Notes: generated by a model from the letters alone, not told the origin. A stretch of DNA of 64,000 nucleotides from Roseovarius indicus (GCF_008728195.1 NZ_CP031601.1:62001-126000); one strand, 5' to 3'; numbered from the stretch's first letter, positions 51,880-63,153 are shown. Translations and numbers: made by a program.

Positions 51880-52289
51880 CCGTATCAACCGCGACCGAGA
51901 GGAGACCGGCACATGCTGCGCACAAGTCTGGTACGCTTTCTCCACACGAACAGGGCATACTCTGGGACATGGAGGAGCACTTCTGGACCAGTGGCGCCGA
52001 GAACGCGCGGGCAACGACAGCGACCAACGCCGTCATGGTGTTCCCCTATCCGCCCGGCATCCTCCAGGGCGACCAGATCTGGACCCATCTTCGGGAAAGG
52101 ACAGGCTGGCGCACCGTTGTCATGGCCGAACGGCGCGTCACGCGGTGTCGTGATATCGCAATTCTCACCTATCGCGTCTCGGCAGAGAAACCCGATGTGC
52201 CGATCTACAAGGCCCTCTGTGCCTCAACCTACCTCAACGATGACGACAGATGGCTGCGGATTTCCCACCAGCAAACTGCAGTGAATTGA
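51876..52289 (+). CDS. NTF2-like hypothetical protein (137 aa)
   Basis: 137-aa soluble protein. From about residue 30 (WDMEEHFWTSGAENARATTA) through GWRTVVMAERRVTR, IAILTYRVSA and IYKALCASTYLNDDDRWLRI it follows the strand order of the SnoaL/NTF2-like DUF4440 fold. Coupled by an ATGA overlap to the tail-anchored protein. Such folds often bind small ligands; no catalytic residue is evident. Confidence 0.75.
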   Translation: MTVSTATERRPAHAAHKSGTLSPHEQGILWDMEEHFWTSGAENARATTATNAVMVFPYPPGILQGDQIWTHLRERTGWRTVVMAERRVTRCRDIAILTYRVSAEKPDVPIYKALCASTYLNDDDRWLRISHQQTAVN

Positions 52290-52323
52290 GAAGCGCATGG
52301 GCAACCGACCTGCCGCAGGCGTC

Positions 52324-52344
52324 GGGGCTAACCTGCGTCAGTGC
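52324..52344. promoter_or_regulatory. Recurrent stress-island motif, copy 4 (inverted)
   Basis: CTAACCTGCGTCAGTGC (reverse complement GCACTGACGCAGGTTAG) lies in the 211-bp spacer before the 62-aa gene at 52501. It agrees with copy 1 at 16 of the first 17 bases. No other feature was seen in this spacer. Confidence 0.45.
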
Positions 52345-52500
52345 GGCGGGGCGCCGACTCCGTTTAGGTGAGACGTGCCGCCGAACATTCGGTGGTGCAT
52401 TTTTCCGAGTACCCGAGAAGCGTGTGGGCGTGTCGATCTCCAAAGGACGGCATGTCGACACGCTTCTTATTCTCGGAGCGTCCAGGAAAGGACAATTCCA

Positions 52501-52689
52501 ATGACTCCCGAACAGAACAAGACTGCCGAGAAGATGAAGTCCGTGAAGGCCGCGTGGGACAAGGCGCCCTCCGGCCCGAAGAAAGACGCGGCGCTGAAGC
52601 ACTACCAGGCAGCCGAGAAGGCCCACACGGCGAAAAACGACGCCGAGACCAACAAGGAACTCGATGCGGCGAAACACGCCCTCGCTTAA
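52501..52689 (+). CDS. Small charged helical protein (62 aa)
   Basis: 62-aa Lys/Ala-rich protein (MTPEQNKTAEKMKSVKAAWD, KHYQAAEKAHTAKNDAE), likely one or two amphipathic helices, with no Cys or membrane segment. AAAGGAC lies 8 bases before the ATG. Composition resembles small stress-induced proteins. It is convergent with the Crp/Fnr gene. Confidence 0.7.
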   Translation: MTPEQNKTAEKMKSVKAAWDKAPSGPKKDAALKHYQAAEKAHTAKNDAETNKELDAAKHALA

Positions 52690-52747
52690 CCTCCGGCGTC
52701 TGATGTGATCACCGGGGCCGCCTGCCGAGCAAGAGAGGGCGGCCCTC

Positions 52748-53485
52748 TCATTTCAGGAGCGGCCCGGCGGTCTGATCCAGATATGCCGGATCGAACTCGG
52801 CAAGTTCCACCAGCCCGCCATAGTCGTGAAACGTCACGCGGCCGTCCCGAAAGGTCACCAAACCACTCTCGCGAAGCTGCCGTAGGACGCGGTTCACATG
52901 GACCGCGCTCAACCCCAGCGTATCGGCGAGGTGATACTGCGTGAGCGGGCAATCGAACCCTTCCTTGCTGCCTATGCCGACCAGCGCAAGCCTCGATTTC
53001 AGTTCCAGCAAGAAATGCGCCATGCGGGCGTCCGCATCACGTCGACCGATCCCGACGAGATGCTCCACGACCATCGCCTCGTCACGCGACGCCGCCCAGA
53101 GGATGGCCGTCGCAAGACGCGGCGTCCGTGCGAAGGTACCGAGAAGATCGCTCGCCAGCACTTCGGCGGCCTCGATGTCCACGATAGGTTCGAAGCTGTG
53201 ATCCGACGTGCGCAACAGGACGCTGCGCAGTCCCAGAAAATCCCCCGGCACCTGGAAATCGACGATCTGCCGGGTCCCGTCGGCCTGCAGCTTGTAGGAG
53301 CAGACCCAACCCGACGACAGAATGTATGCGGCCTGGGCCGATTGGCCCTGATGCACCATATCACGTCCCGCGACGAAGGAGCGGCGACGCTGGTGCAGTC
53401 GCTCAAGCACGGCCAGTTCGACCTCCGACAGAGCGACGAAGGCCGAGAGCTTGCGGGTCAAAGGGCTGTGTTCTGCTGATGCCAT
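52748..53485 (-). CDS. Crp/Fnr-family transcriptional regulator
   Basis: 245-aa regulator: cyclic-nucleotide-like sensor domain (about residues 15-130; GRDMVHQGQSAQAAYILSSG), a long dimer helix, and a C-terminal winged HTH (about 165-225; YHLADTLGLSAVHVNRVLRQ). The Fnr-type Cys cluster for an Fe-S centre is absent, so oxygen sensing in that way is not expected. The ATG at 53485 has AGGAG six bases upstream; a frame extension further upstream is not used. Probably controls stress-island genes nearby. Confidence 0.9.
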   Translation of the reverse strand: MASAEHSPLTRKLSAFVALSEVELAVLERLHQRRRSFVAGRDMVHQGQSAQAAYILSSGWVCSYKLQADGTRQIVDFQVPGDFLGLRSVLLRTSDHSFEPIVDIEAAEVLASDLLGTFARTPRLATAILWAASRDEAMVVEHLVGIGRRDADARMAHFLLELKSRLALVGIGSKEGFDCPLTQYHLADTLGLSAVHVNRVLRQLRESGLVTFRDGRVTFHDYGGLVELAEFDPAYLDQTAGPLLK

Positions 53486-53635
53486 GGAGGCTCCTGGCGT
53501 GTCGCGACCCAAGAGCGGAAATCGACTCGGACACTGCTCTGGATCAGTCCAGCATAGAGCACTTCCTGCGAGAAGTACGGATGTATTTGAACCTCACATT
53601 CCCGAGGGTTCACGATATCAAGGAAGGAAACCCGG

Positions 53636-53872
53636 ATGTCCACCGCGAGCGAACATGCAGGTCGGGCCGCCCTGTCAATCTGCGAAGCGCTCCTGCTTGC
53701 CATGAACGATCTCGGATTGCTGTCGGAGCACGAGATTGTGGGGGTTCTTCGCGACGCCGCGGCGACCCATGAGAATGCCGTTGGCACCGAACTCGAAATA
53801 GAAAGCCACCGGGCCGTCGCCGAATTGATCAACGCGATCATCGCTGGCGGAAACTCGGTTCGACGCTCGTGA
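53636..53872 (+). CDS. Hypothetical protein (78 aa)
   Basis: 78-aa helical protein (AALSICEALLLAMNDLGLLS, VGVLRDAAATHENAV, AVAELINAIIAGG). AAGGAAA lies before the ATG. It precedes groES by 133 bp in the same direction and is divergent from the Crp/Fnr gene. No family assigned. Confidence 0.7.
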   Translation: MSTASEHAGRAALSICEALLLAMNDLGLLSEHEIVGVLRDAAATHENAVGTELEIESHRAVAELINAIIAGGNSVRRS

Positions 53873-54005
53873 TGCAATACCGCGGCGGTCTTGATCCGCA
53901 ATCTCGAAGAATAGCCCCACCAGGTTGTCGCCGCCTTGCGCGCATCCAAGCCGGGCATTCGAACAAGGTACTTACGCCCGACAATCCTCGACAAGGAGCA
54001 CGTCG

Positions 54006-54293
54006 ATGTCATTCACTCCCCTCCACGACCGGGTGCTCGTTCGCCGCATTGAAGGCGACGAGACGACCAAGGGCGGCCTCATCATTCCCGATACTGCCAA
54101 GGAGAAGCCTCAAGAAGGCGAAGTTGTCTCCGTTGGTGCGGGGGGAAGGCGCGAGGACGACGAGCGTATCCCGATGGACGTCAAAGCCGGCGACCGGATC
54201 CTGTTCGGAAAATGGTCCGGCTTAGAGATCAAACTCGATGGCGAAGACCTTCTGATCATGAAGGAGAGCGACATTCTCGGCGTGATCGCCTGA
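54006..54293 (+). CDS. groES: Co-chaperonin GroES
   Basis: 95-aa GroES/Cpn10: [20 protein letters not shown], mobile loop with [13 protein letters not shown], and the C-terminal [16 protein letters not shown] lies 7 bases before the ATG. It caps the GroEL cavity. No CIRCE inverted repeat was seen in the 133-bp spacer upstream, so HrcA control is not supported. groEL follows after 44 bp. Confidence 0.96.
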   Translation: MSFTPLHDRVLVRRIEGDETTKGGLIIPDTAKEKPQEGEVVSVGAGGRREDDERIPMDVKAGDRILFGKWSGLEIKLDGEDLLIMKESDILGVIA

Positions 54294-54337
54294 GTCCGAA
54301 ACCTTTCACATCAACCTCAGTCTCAGGAATTCACATC

Positions 54338-55975
<1,638 letters not shown>

Positions 55976-56081
55976 AGATCTGCGTCCCTTGGTCACGAGC
56001 CTCAGGACGCGAAACCAAATTCTTGAAGGACTTGAACACGGATCAATTCGTTAAGCAAATCCAGAACTAGGAGAAACTCAA

Positions 56082-56216
56082 ATGACCAAAGGTGACAAAC
56101 GACGTGGCAACCGTGAAGCGAAGAAGCCTAAGAAGGTGAAGGAAAAGGTCGTTGCAACAGCCGACTTCACGAAGGGCAAAACCTTGACCAATCTAGGCGA
56201 GCACAAGAGGAAATAG
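56082..56216 (+). CDS. Very small basic protein after groEL (44 aa)
   Basis: 44-aa Lys-rich protein: MTKGDKRRGNREAKKPKKVK at the start and TLTNLGEHKRK at the end. AGGAGA lies 7 bases before the ATG, and the frame ends at TAG 56216. It is 107 bp downstream of groEL. Its composition suggests nucleic-acid binding or disorder. Function unknown. Confidence 0.7.
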   Translation: MTKGDKRRGNREAKKPKKVKEKVVATADFTKGKTLTNLGEHKRK

Positions 56217-56486
56217 GTAGAGGGCCAAATGATTGGCTATCACTGAATACGGAGCCTGATGGCGGCGGGACACGACGCGCATAACACTTTGGCAGAGCTT
56301 CCGCTGCGCAAGGCTGCACCTCTGAGACGAGAAGCACTGGAGATTTCTTTCATTCGCGGAGGCCCGGACGCTTGCCGCCTGAGCCGTACGCGACGCGGCT
56401 GAGGCGCCGGCAACTGCTTCTCGCGGTCAACGCATCCGCTTTGCGATGACAAAGACTCTGTCGACCCCAAAAGGTATGCTTCTCCC

Positions 56487-57797
56487 GTGATCGATACTCA
56501 TCAAGGCCTGCCCCACGAGGCAGCAGACAGCATAACGAAACCCTTCGCACGCTTCCTGAAGATCGAAGCGGCAGCTGGTGGACTCCTGCTCCTGGCTGTT
56601 CTGCTGGCTTTGGGGCTGGCCAACTCACCTTGGCAAGAAGGCTTTCTGAGCTTCTGGGAAACCCCCATCGGTCTCACATTCGGCTCGTTGGATTTCACCC
56701 GCTCTCTGCGGCACTGGATCAACGACGGTCTGATGACCCTTTTCTTCTTCGTGCTTTCTCTGGAACTCAAGCGCGAGTTGGTGCTGGGCGAATTGCGGAA
56801 CCCTCGACAGGCCGCCCTGCCGTTCGCAGGCGCCTTGGGTGGCATGGTCGTGCCGGTCTCTCTGTATCTTGCGCTGATGTCCGGCCAGCCCGGCATACAT
56901 GGCTGGGGAACCGTGATGGCAACCGATACGGCCTTCGTGATCGGGTGCCTGGCGCTCTTCGGAGGCCGGATCCCGCCCACCTTGCGATTGTTCCTGCTGT
57001 CTCTGGCCATCTTTGATGACGTCGGTGCAATCCTCGTGGTCGCCTTCGGTTACGGTGAGGCGTTAAACTGGTCGGCTCTCGGATTGGGCTTTCTGGGGAT
57101 TGGTATCGTCGCAGGCGCCTCGCGACTCGGGATAAGAAGCGTACCGGTCTATTTCCTTCTGGGAGCGGCAGTCTGGTTATGCTTCGACGCTTCCGGCGTC
57201 CACGCGACTATTGCAGGCGTCATTCTGGGCCTGATGACACCAACGCGCATATGGGTGAGCGATGCCCGCCTGCGTGAGATCCTTGGGCGAGTACTCGCCG
57301 TTCCGGCCGGCGATCGTCGACAAGGAGATGCCGCAAGCCACCGCGACCTGCGTCAAGCCGGCAGAGCGGTCACGGAGTCGCTCTCACCAGTCGAACGGCT
57401 CGAGATGATGCTGCACCCCTGGGTCGGCTTTGCAATCATGCCGATCTTCGCATTGGCAAATGCCGGCATCACGATTCAGGGTGTCGATTTCGTACAACCG
57501 GTCTCGCTGGCGATCATTGTTGGCCTCGTGTTGGGAAAACCGATCGGCGTCCTCGGGTTCAGCTGGTTTGCCGTACGATCCGGCCTGGCGCTACTCGCGC
57601 CGGCCTTGTCGTGGCCCTTCATTCTGGCCGGCTCTTTTCTGACGGGGATCGGTTTCACGATGTCGTTGTTCATCGCAGGCCTCGCATTCGACAGTTCCGT
57701 CCTGAATGCGGCAAAGTTGGGTATTCTCGGCGGATCGGCGCTCTCGGCGATACTCGGCATCTCGCTTCTGATTTGGCTCATATTGCGAATGAGGTGA
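56487..57797 (+). CDS. nhaA: Na+/H+ antiporter NhaA
   Basis: 436-aa inner-membrane antiporter with about 12 membrane segments. Family landmarks include the two adjacent Asp in LAIFDDVGAILVVAFGYGE (about residues 176-177), which bind Na+, TDTAFVIGCLALFGGRIPP before them, and GIGFTMSLFIAGLAF near the end. It exchanges two H+ for one Na+ in pH and salt stress. Start is a GTG; no strong ribosome site. It closes the stress island, 270 bp after the 44-aa gene; that spacer shows no gene. Confidence 0.93.
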   Translation: MIDTHQGLPHEAADSITKPFARFLKIEAAAGGLLLLAVLLALGLANSPWQEGFLSFWETPIGLTFGSLDFTRSLRHWINDGLMTLFFFVLSLELKRELVLGELRNPRQAALPFAGALGGMVVPVSLYLALMSGQPGIHGWGTVMATDTAFVIGCLALFGGRIPPTLRLFLLSLAIFDDVGAILVVAFGYGEALNWSALGLGFLGIGIVAGASRLGIRSVPVYFLLGAAVWLCFDASGVHATIAGVILGLMTPTRIWVSDARLREILGRVLAVPAGDRRQGDAASHRDLRQAGRAVTESLSPVERLEMMLHPWVGFAIMPIFALANAGITIQGVDFVQPVSLAIIVGLVLGKPIGVLGFSWFAVRSGLALLAPALSWPFILAGSFLTGIGFTMSLFIAGLAFDSSVLNAAKLGILGGSALSAILGISLLIWLILRMR

Positions 57798-57951
57798 CGA
57801 AAATACTTAGCCGATGCGCTGCGCGACCTCGTTCATGTACCCTTACTGTCCATCGTCGATTTCGACGCCGATCAGTTCTGAGATGCTTTGCTGCCCAATG
57901 TTGCTGCAACAGCCGACGACGCAGCGCAACGTGCAGCAACTGCCCGCAAGT

Positions 57952-59677
57952 GTCGCGTTGCCCTTTAATCGGCTCTGCCTCAATCTGTGTGGCGGAACGG
58001 TAGCATTCTCGCCCGCAACAATTCTGGACCGGCTCGACCGTACATGGCGCGTTTGAGCGTCTTCAGGCGATTGATCTGACCTTCTGCTTGGCCGTTGCTC
58101 CATGGCATCTCGATGGCGTTTTTGACTGCATCGAAGTCCCGGTTCAATGTGCGGGCAAAGCGCACGATGGGCGCCAGATCGGTTTCGATCGCGTTGTCGA
58201 TCCATGCTGGGAGCGGGTCTGCTTGGCGGCTGCGCAGGATACCGTTGAACCGCATGGCGAGACTTCGCATCGTTGCGAAGGCGGGAGAACCGGCCTTGAG
58301 CGCGTCGACTTTCCGCGCTTGATCCGGGGTGAGCTTTCCGCGGGGTTTGATGCACAGCGCGGCTGCGATGACCGGGGAAATCGCGTGCCCCGTTTCCGGG
58401 TCCCGGACTGGCTTAAGGATTTCGTGCTCTACCTTGGAGTCGCTCCCTTGCTGTTCTGCTTTTCGCCAGCCCGCCAACAGACGCTGCAAATGCGACTGAC
58501 TCCCCTCGTAACCGCGCTCTCGGATCAGACGGAACAGGGCGCTGCCAGTTCGAATGCCCTCCTTCCAGCTTTGGCTCAGGAACTCTTCAAAGTACCACGG
58601 CGATGTCGGCTTCAAAGCGGCCCGCCTGCGGTCCGGTGGTGTCTCGAACTGCAGCCATTTCGCGATGCTGCGACGCGGGAACCCTGTTCGCCGCCCGATC
58701 TCGCTGCATGAAAGCCCCTGATTTCGGAGCGCATGAATGGTGGCGAAAATCTCTTCCCGAGACGTCCTATGCGCCAGGCGTGACTTCAGAAGGCTGCCGG
58801 CTGCGGTGATGTTGTCGGCGTCGGACAGCAGCGCCCTGCCGGTCGCACGGCCGTGAAGGTTCATTTGCTCCTCGATGGCCTGCCGCAGGTTTTGTACGAT
58901 ATGGAACCGGTCAGCGACCTGCTTCGCCTGCGGTGCCCCTTGCCGTGCTGCCTGGGCGTAGAGACCGCAGCGATCTCTGCTGATCACTTCCACCTCGGGG
59001 TGTCGCTTCAGCCAGTTGGTGCAGCTGACGACATCTCGATCCTCAAGAATGTCGATCACCACGCGACGCTCCAGATCCACAATGATCGTGCCGTAGGTTT
59101 GCGATTTCCGCCAACTCCAGTCGTCGATCCCGATGACTGTCGGCGACTCGCCACTGTCTTGGGCACGGTTCTTCAGCTGCCTAAGCACCGTGTCATCGCT
59201 GACTCCAAGGCCCAAACGATGCAACAACCGCTCGGCTGGCCGTCCGCCGGTCGCATGCCCAAGATGGGTGACAATCTCCCCGACACGCGAAGTACGACGT
59301 GCAAATGGACGCGCAATCGAGGCGATTTGGTCTGAGAATGTCCGGCGTGGGCAAGCGGGTGCCTGACATCGCCAACGGCAAATTGCGAGATCAACCGTTA
59401 CCTCGTCTCCATGCGCGGGATAATCCTGCAGCCGCCGACGCCGCCAGCCGTGACGTCGGCGTGAATGCAATCCACAGTCTGGGCAAATGCCGTTGGGAGC
59501 CAAGACGCCAGATACAATCCACCCGCCTCTTTCACTTCGCTCAACGCTTTGAACGGCAACATCGCTCCCGGGCGACCAGTGCTTCTTCGAACTCACAACT
59601 ATACCTCCTGAATTTTCCAGTTTCAGGATAGTTGCGCCACACAAAGTGAGGCAGAACCCAATTAAGGGCTACGCGAC
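57952..59677 (-). mobile_element. ISL3-family insertion sequence
   Basis: 1726-bp element bounded by imperfect inverted repeats of 47 bp (57952-57998 and 59631-59677, about 39 matches); conserved parts are GTCGCGT, TCTGCCTCA and TGTGTGGCG. One transposase gene fills it. The right end abuts a fragment of a related element exactly at 59678. No target duplication is seen (left flank CCGCAAGT, right flank AACCGGTC), which suggests a deletion or recombination beside the element after insertion. Confidence 0.8.
57980..59596 (-). CDS. ISL3-family transposase
   Basis: 538-aa DDE transposase. The N-terminal zinc finger is C-x2-C (GICPDCGLHSRRRHG) followed by WRCQAPACPRRTFSD; the core carries the Asp in IGIDDWSWRKSQTYGT and SRDRCGLYAQAAR and ends with SNGQAEGQINRLKTLKR, typical of ISL3. 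GTG 59596 is chosen because GGAGGT lies directly upstream. The stop lies inside the left inverted repeat. Full length and intact. Confidence 0.93.
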   Translation of the reverse strand: MSSKKHWSPGSDVAVQSVERSERGGWIVSGVLAPNGICPDCGLHSRRRHGWRRRRLQDYPAHGDEVTVDLAICRWRCQAPACPRRTFSDQIASIARPFARRTSRVGEIVTHLGHATGGRPAERLLHRLGLGVSDDTVLRQLKNRAQDSGESPTVIGIDDWSWRKSQTYGTIIVDLERRVVIDILEDRDVVSCTNWLKRHPEVEVISRDRCGLYAQAARQGAPQAKQVADRFHIVQNLRQAIEEQMNLHGRATGRALLSDADNITAAGSLLKSRLAHRTSREEIFATIHALRNQGLSCSEIGRRTGFPRRSIAKWLQFETPPDRRRAALKPTSPWYFEEFLSQSWKEGIRTGSALFRLIRERGYEGSQSHLQRLLAGWRKAEQQGSDSKVEHEILKPVRDPETGHAISPVIAAALCIKPRGKLTPDQARKVDALKAGSPAFATMRSLAMRFNGILRSRQADPLPAWIDNAIETDLAPIVRFARTLNRDFDAVKNAIEMPWSNGQAEGQINRLKTLKRAMYGRAGPELLRARMLPFRHTD

Positions 59678-60212
59678 AACCGGTCAGCGACCTGTTCCGC
59701 CTGCCGCGCCCCTTGCCGGGCAGCCTGGGCGTAGAGACCGCAGCGATCTCTGCTGATCACTTCCACCTCGGGATGTCGCTTCAGCCAGTTGGTGCAGGTG
59801 ACGACGTCTCGATCCTCGAGAATGTCGATGACCACGCGACGCTCCAGATCGACAATGATCGTGCCGTAGGTTTGCGACTTCCGCCAGCTCCAGTCGTCGA
59901 TCCCGATGACCGTCGGCGGCTCGGCGGTGCCTTGAGCACACTTCTTCAGCTGCCTGAGCACCGTGTCATCGCTGACCCCAAGGCCCAAACGGTGCAAGAG
60001 CCGCTCGGCAGGCCGCCCGCCGGTCGCATGCCCAAGATGGCTGACAATCTCCCCGACACGCGAGGTGCGCCGCGCAAAAGGACGCGCAACCGAGACGGTC
60101 TGGTCCGAGAAAGTCCGGCGCGGGCAAGCGGGAGCCAAACATCGCCAACGGCAAACCGCGAGATCAACCGTTACCTCGTCTCCATGCGCGGGATAATCCT
60201 GCAGCCGCCGAC
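59678..60212 (-). pseudogene. Fragment of a second ISL3 transposase gene
   Basis: 535-bp internal piece, colinear without gaps with 58905-59439 of the intact transposase gene and in the same direction. It encodes the zinc-finger/Asp region (MAPACPRRTFSDQT through AEQVADRL) but lacks both ends of the gene and any start signal. Its left edge coincides with the end of the intact element and its right edge is an abrupt loss of similarity at 60212. Confidence 0.85.
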
Positions 60213-60405
60213 TACATGGATGGAAAAGTCGTCGGGTCTAGGATTTCCACGCACAAGGCCAAGCCGTCTGGATCGAACTAAGGGTTTGTTGATGCCGATG
60301 CTCAATTCGGATTGTAGCCATTCAAGTGCCTCAGACAACCGTATAGCTCTATCGTTCGGGGGGCAAGCATACCGGCAACCCCCGCGCACCGCATCTTTGC
60401 GACCA

Positions 60406-61227
60406 TTACGCGCCCCGCCGTACCGTCAGAAGAAAAACCGGTGTTAGCACAAGCAGGAAGAGGACCGTATAGGCTGCCGCTACCCTGATTTCGAGATTGA
60501 GAAAACTTTCGAGCAGTCCCACTCCGACCGGATGACTGCCCGCTGAGGCGAGGAAAAGCGACCCGTTGATCTCAGCAAATGACATGATGAAGGTCATCGA
60601 CCAGGCCAGCAGGATCGCATTGCGCAGATTGGGCAGGATCACGCGGGTAAAGATCGCCCAATCAGACGCGCCGAGCGTACGCGCCGCTGCGGCAAGTGTC
60701 GGCGCATCAAGTGCCATCATGGCTGTCATCACCGGCCAGACCACAAACGGAAAGGTCCACACAAGGTGAGCCAGCATAAGGATTTCCCAGCTTCCGATCA
60801 AGCGCGGCCAGGCAAGGACCAGACCCATCGCCACGATCATCGGCGGCAGCACTATCGGCATGCTCACGATGGCCTTGACCAGAACCTGCCCGCGCCGCCC
60901 GCCCTGCGCGAGGCGCACACCAAGCGGCACCCCGAGCAAAAGATTGATCGTGCTCACACCGATGGCGAGAAACAGGCTGAAGCCGATCTCACCCTGCGCC
61001 GTTGACCAGATCGTAGCATAGGCGTCGAGCGAGAGACCCGAAAGGCCCCGACTGTCCCAACGGGCTGTGAACGACCCAATCGCGAGAAAGAGGAGCGGTA
61101 TCAGTAGCAGCCCCGCCGGAGACCAGACGAGAACCGGCTCGACCCAGGCCCAAAAGCGTTCGGCTCGCGCTCCGGCGCGCTGCCGTCGCCGGGTCGGGAT
61201 CGCGTACATGCCGGCCGAGGCGGTCAT
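60406..61227 (-). CDS. ABC importer inner-membrane permease
   Basis: 273-aa permease with six membrane segments and the ABC EAA-loop (APTLAAAARTLGASDWAIFT, about residue 175) that docks on the ATPase. It overlaps the ATPase gene by 4 bp and is the last gene of the operon. The set (permease, ATPase, permease, periplasmic binding protein of the Fe3+/AEP/polyamine type) resembles importers of iron, thiamine, polyamines or phosphonates; the ligand cannot be named. Confidence 0.88.
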   Translation of the reverse strand: MTASAGMYAIPTRRRQRAGARAERFWAWVEPVLVWSPAGLLLIPLLFLAIGSFTARWDSRGLSGLSLDAYATIWSTAQGEIGFSLFLAIGVSTINLLLGVPLGVRLAQGGRRGQVLVKAIVSMPIVLPPMIVAMGLVLAWPRLIGSWEILMLAHLVWTFPFVVWPVMTAMMALDAPTLAAAARTLGASDWAIFTRVILPNLRNAILLAWSMTFIMSFAEINGSLFLASAGSHPVGVGLLESFLNLEIRVAAAYTVLFLLVLTPVFLLTVRRGA

Positions 61228-62225
61228 GACCGTCCCGGAAGGCTGAGCAGAGGCGCGGCCGCACGGTCGCGGTGGCCCGGCGGCAGGTTGAGATGCAGAA
61301 CATCGCCATCCCGCAAGCCGGTGGCCTTGGGCAGATCGACGGTCACGCTTGTTCCGTCCGCCGTCAGCCCCATCACCCGTAACCGATCGCCAAGATAGAG
61401 CTGCCGCCCAACAGTGATCGTCAGATCGGCGCGCGCGGCGTTCTCGGCAAGGCGCAGATCCTCGGGCCGCAGGATAGGCCCGGTTCCACCTTCGCTCGCT
61501 GCATCGAACAGCGTGTTGACCGCGCCGAAAAACGCCGCCACCTCGATATGGGTTGGTCGGTCATAGAGATCGCGCGGCGTGCCCTCCTGCAGGATACGTC
61601 CACCCGAGAGCATGACGATCCGGTCGGCGAGAACGAAGGCATCGGCCTTGTCATGGGTGACGATGAGCGTGGTGATGTCGAGAGGCTCGAGCAGCGCGCG
61701 CAATTCGGAGCGGATATCGTCGCGCAGGACCGGATCGAGCGCAGAAAGCGGCTCGTCAAGCAAGAGGATATCAGGCTCCGTCGCCAGGGCCCGCGCCAGA
61801 GCAACGCGTTGACGCTGTCCGCCGGATAGGGCATCGACACCGCGATCGGCAAAGCTGTCCATCCGCACGCGGGCAAGCGCCGTCATGGCCCGCTCATGAC
61901 GCTCGGCACGTTTCATGCCGCGCATACGCGGCCCGAAGGCCACATTGTCGCGCACGTTCAGATGCGGGAATAACGCAAAGCTCTGGAACACATAGCCGAT
62001 ATTGCGCTCGGCCGCGTCAAGCGGCGTGACATCGCGCCCGTCAAAGAGGATGCGCCCGGCACTCGGTTCAAGCAAGCCTGCAATGATGTTGAGCAAGGTC
62101 GTCTTACCCGAGCCCGACGCGCCAATGAGCGCCGTCACACGCCCTGGCGCGAGAACCAGGTCGATCCCCTCGAGCACCGGTTTGTCGCCGAACCGTTTTT
62201 CAATCCCGTTCATCGTGATGGTCAT
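61224..62225 (-). CDS. ABC importer ATPase
   Basis: 333-aa ABC ATPase: Walker A GASGSGKTTLLN (about residues 36-47), Q-loop in GYVFQSFALFP, signature LSGGQRQRVALARAL (about 132-146), Walker B ILLLDEPLSALD (about 153-164), H-loop VTHDKADA. The C-terminal extension (about 240-333) carries a TOBE-like regulatory domain (GRQLYLGDRLRVMGLTADG), as in MalK/PotA-type importers. Confidence 0.93.
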   Translation of the reverse strand: MTITMNGIEKRFGDKPVLEGIDLVLAPGRVTALIGASGSGKTTLLNIIAGLLEPSAGRILFDGRDVTPLDAAERNIGYVFQSFALFPHLNVRDNVAFGPRMRGMKRAERHERAMTALARVRMDSFADRGVDALSGGQRQRVALARALATEPDILLLDEPLSALDPVLRDDIRSELRALLEPLDITTLIVTHDKADAFVLADRIVMLSGGRILQEGTPRDLYDRPTHIEVAAFFGAVNTLFDAASEGGTGPILRPEDLRLAENAARADLTITVGRQLYLGDRLRVMGLTADGTSVTVDLPKATGLRDGDVLHLNLPPGHRDRAAAPLLSLPGRS

Positions 62226-62247
62226 GTCTGTCTTCCTCTCTCAAGGG

Positions 62248-63084
62248 TCAGGTGGCGTCGGTCTGCGTGTGAAAGGGCGTCGCGCGTCCAACAAGAAGCC
62301 GCAGTACGCCCGCCAACGCCAAAGCGACAATCAACAGCAGGATCGCCATGGCCGCGGCATTTCCAAAGTTGAGAAAGCCGGTGAATTCCCGGTAGATGAC
62401 CGCGGGAAAGATCGTGACCGAGCGCGCGATCAGCAAGGCCGGCCCGAAGGAGGCCATCGCCAGAAGGAAGGAAAAGACCGCCGCCTCGATCAGCGCCGGG
62501 CGCAGGATCGGCACCACGACCAGAAACGTCACCGCAGGACCGCGCCCCCCCAGCGTGCGTGCCGCTGCCGGCAGGCCCGGATCCATCTTGGCGATCGCCT
62601 CGGCCAGAATGAGGGCCGAGCGCGGGATCTGAAAGCTCAGGTAAGCGACGCCGAGACCGAACGCCGTGAAGGCCAGGCCGCGCGTGGCCTCGGTGCCCAG
62701 AAGCCATGCTTCAAGCAGGGCAAGCACGCCGGCATTGCCCATCAGCACGATCATCAACATGCCGTAGATGATACCGGCGAAGGCGAAGTTGATCTGGCTG
62801 AGGGTTTGCAGGAAATGCGCCCCCGCCCCGTTGCGCCCGATCCGCCAGGCCAGGGGCAGAGCCCACGCCGTCGCGATGAACGAGGTCACAAGGCAGAACA
62901 TCACGGTCTCGGCCAGCGCCTGCATGAAGTAGCCGCTCGCAAAGACCCGGCGATAGACATCAAGCGTCGGCGCGCCACTCTCGCCGGTCAGGCTGACGAG
63001 GATCACAGTTGCCAGCGGATAGGCCAGGCCGAGGGCGAATATGCCCAGCAGGGCTATGGTCGTTACGATCATGAAGGCGCGCAT
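62248..63084 (-). CDS. ABC importer inner-membrane permease
   Basis: 278-aa permease with six membrane segments and an EAA-loop (LAEAIAKMDPGLPAAARTLG, about residue 165). First permease of the operon, 69 bp after the binding-protein gene and 22 bp before the ATPase gene. Confidence 0.88.
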   Translation of the reverse strand: MRAFMIVTTIALLGIFALGLAYPLATVILVSLTGESGAPTLDVYRRVFASGYFMQALAETVMFCLVTSFIATAWALPLAWRIGRNGAGAHFLQTLSQINFAFAGIIYGMLMIVLMGNAGVLALLEAWLLGTEATRGLAFTAFGLGVAYLSFQIPRSALILAEAIAKMDPGLPAAARTLGGRGPAVTFLVVVPILRPALIEAAVFSFLLAMASFGPALLIARSVTIFPAVIYREFTGFLNFGNAAAMAILLLIVALALAGVLRLLVGRATPFHTQTDAT

Positions 63085-63153
63085 GGCAAAGACCCCGGTC
63101 GGTCAGATTGGAAAAGGGGCCGGGGGCAGGCAAGCCGCCCCCGGCGCGATGGT

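Noticed and set aside
53873..54005. CIRCE heat-shock element before groES
   Set aside because: No TTAGCACTC-type inverted repeat is present.
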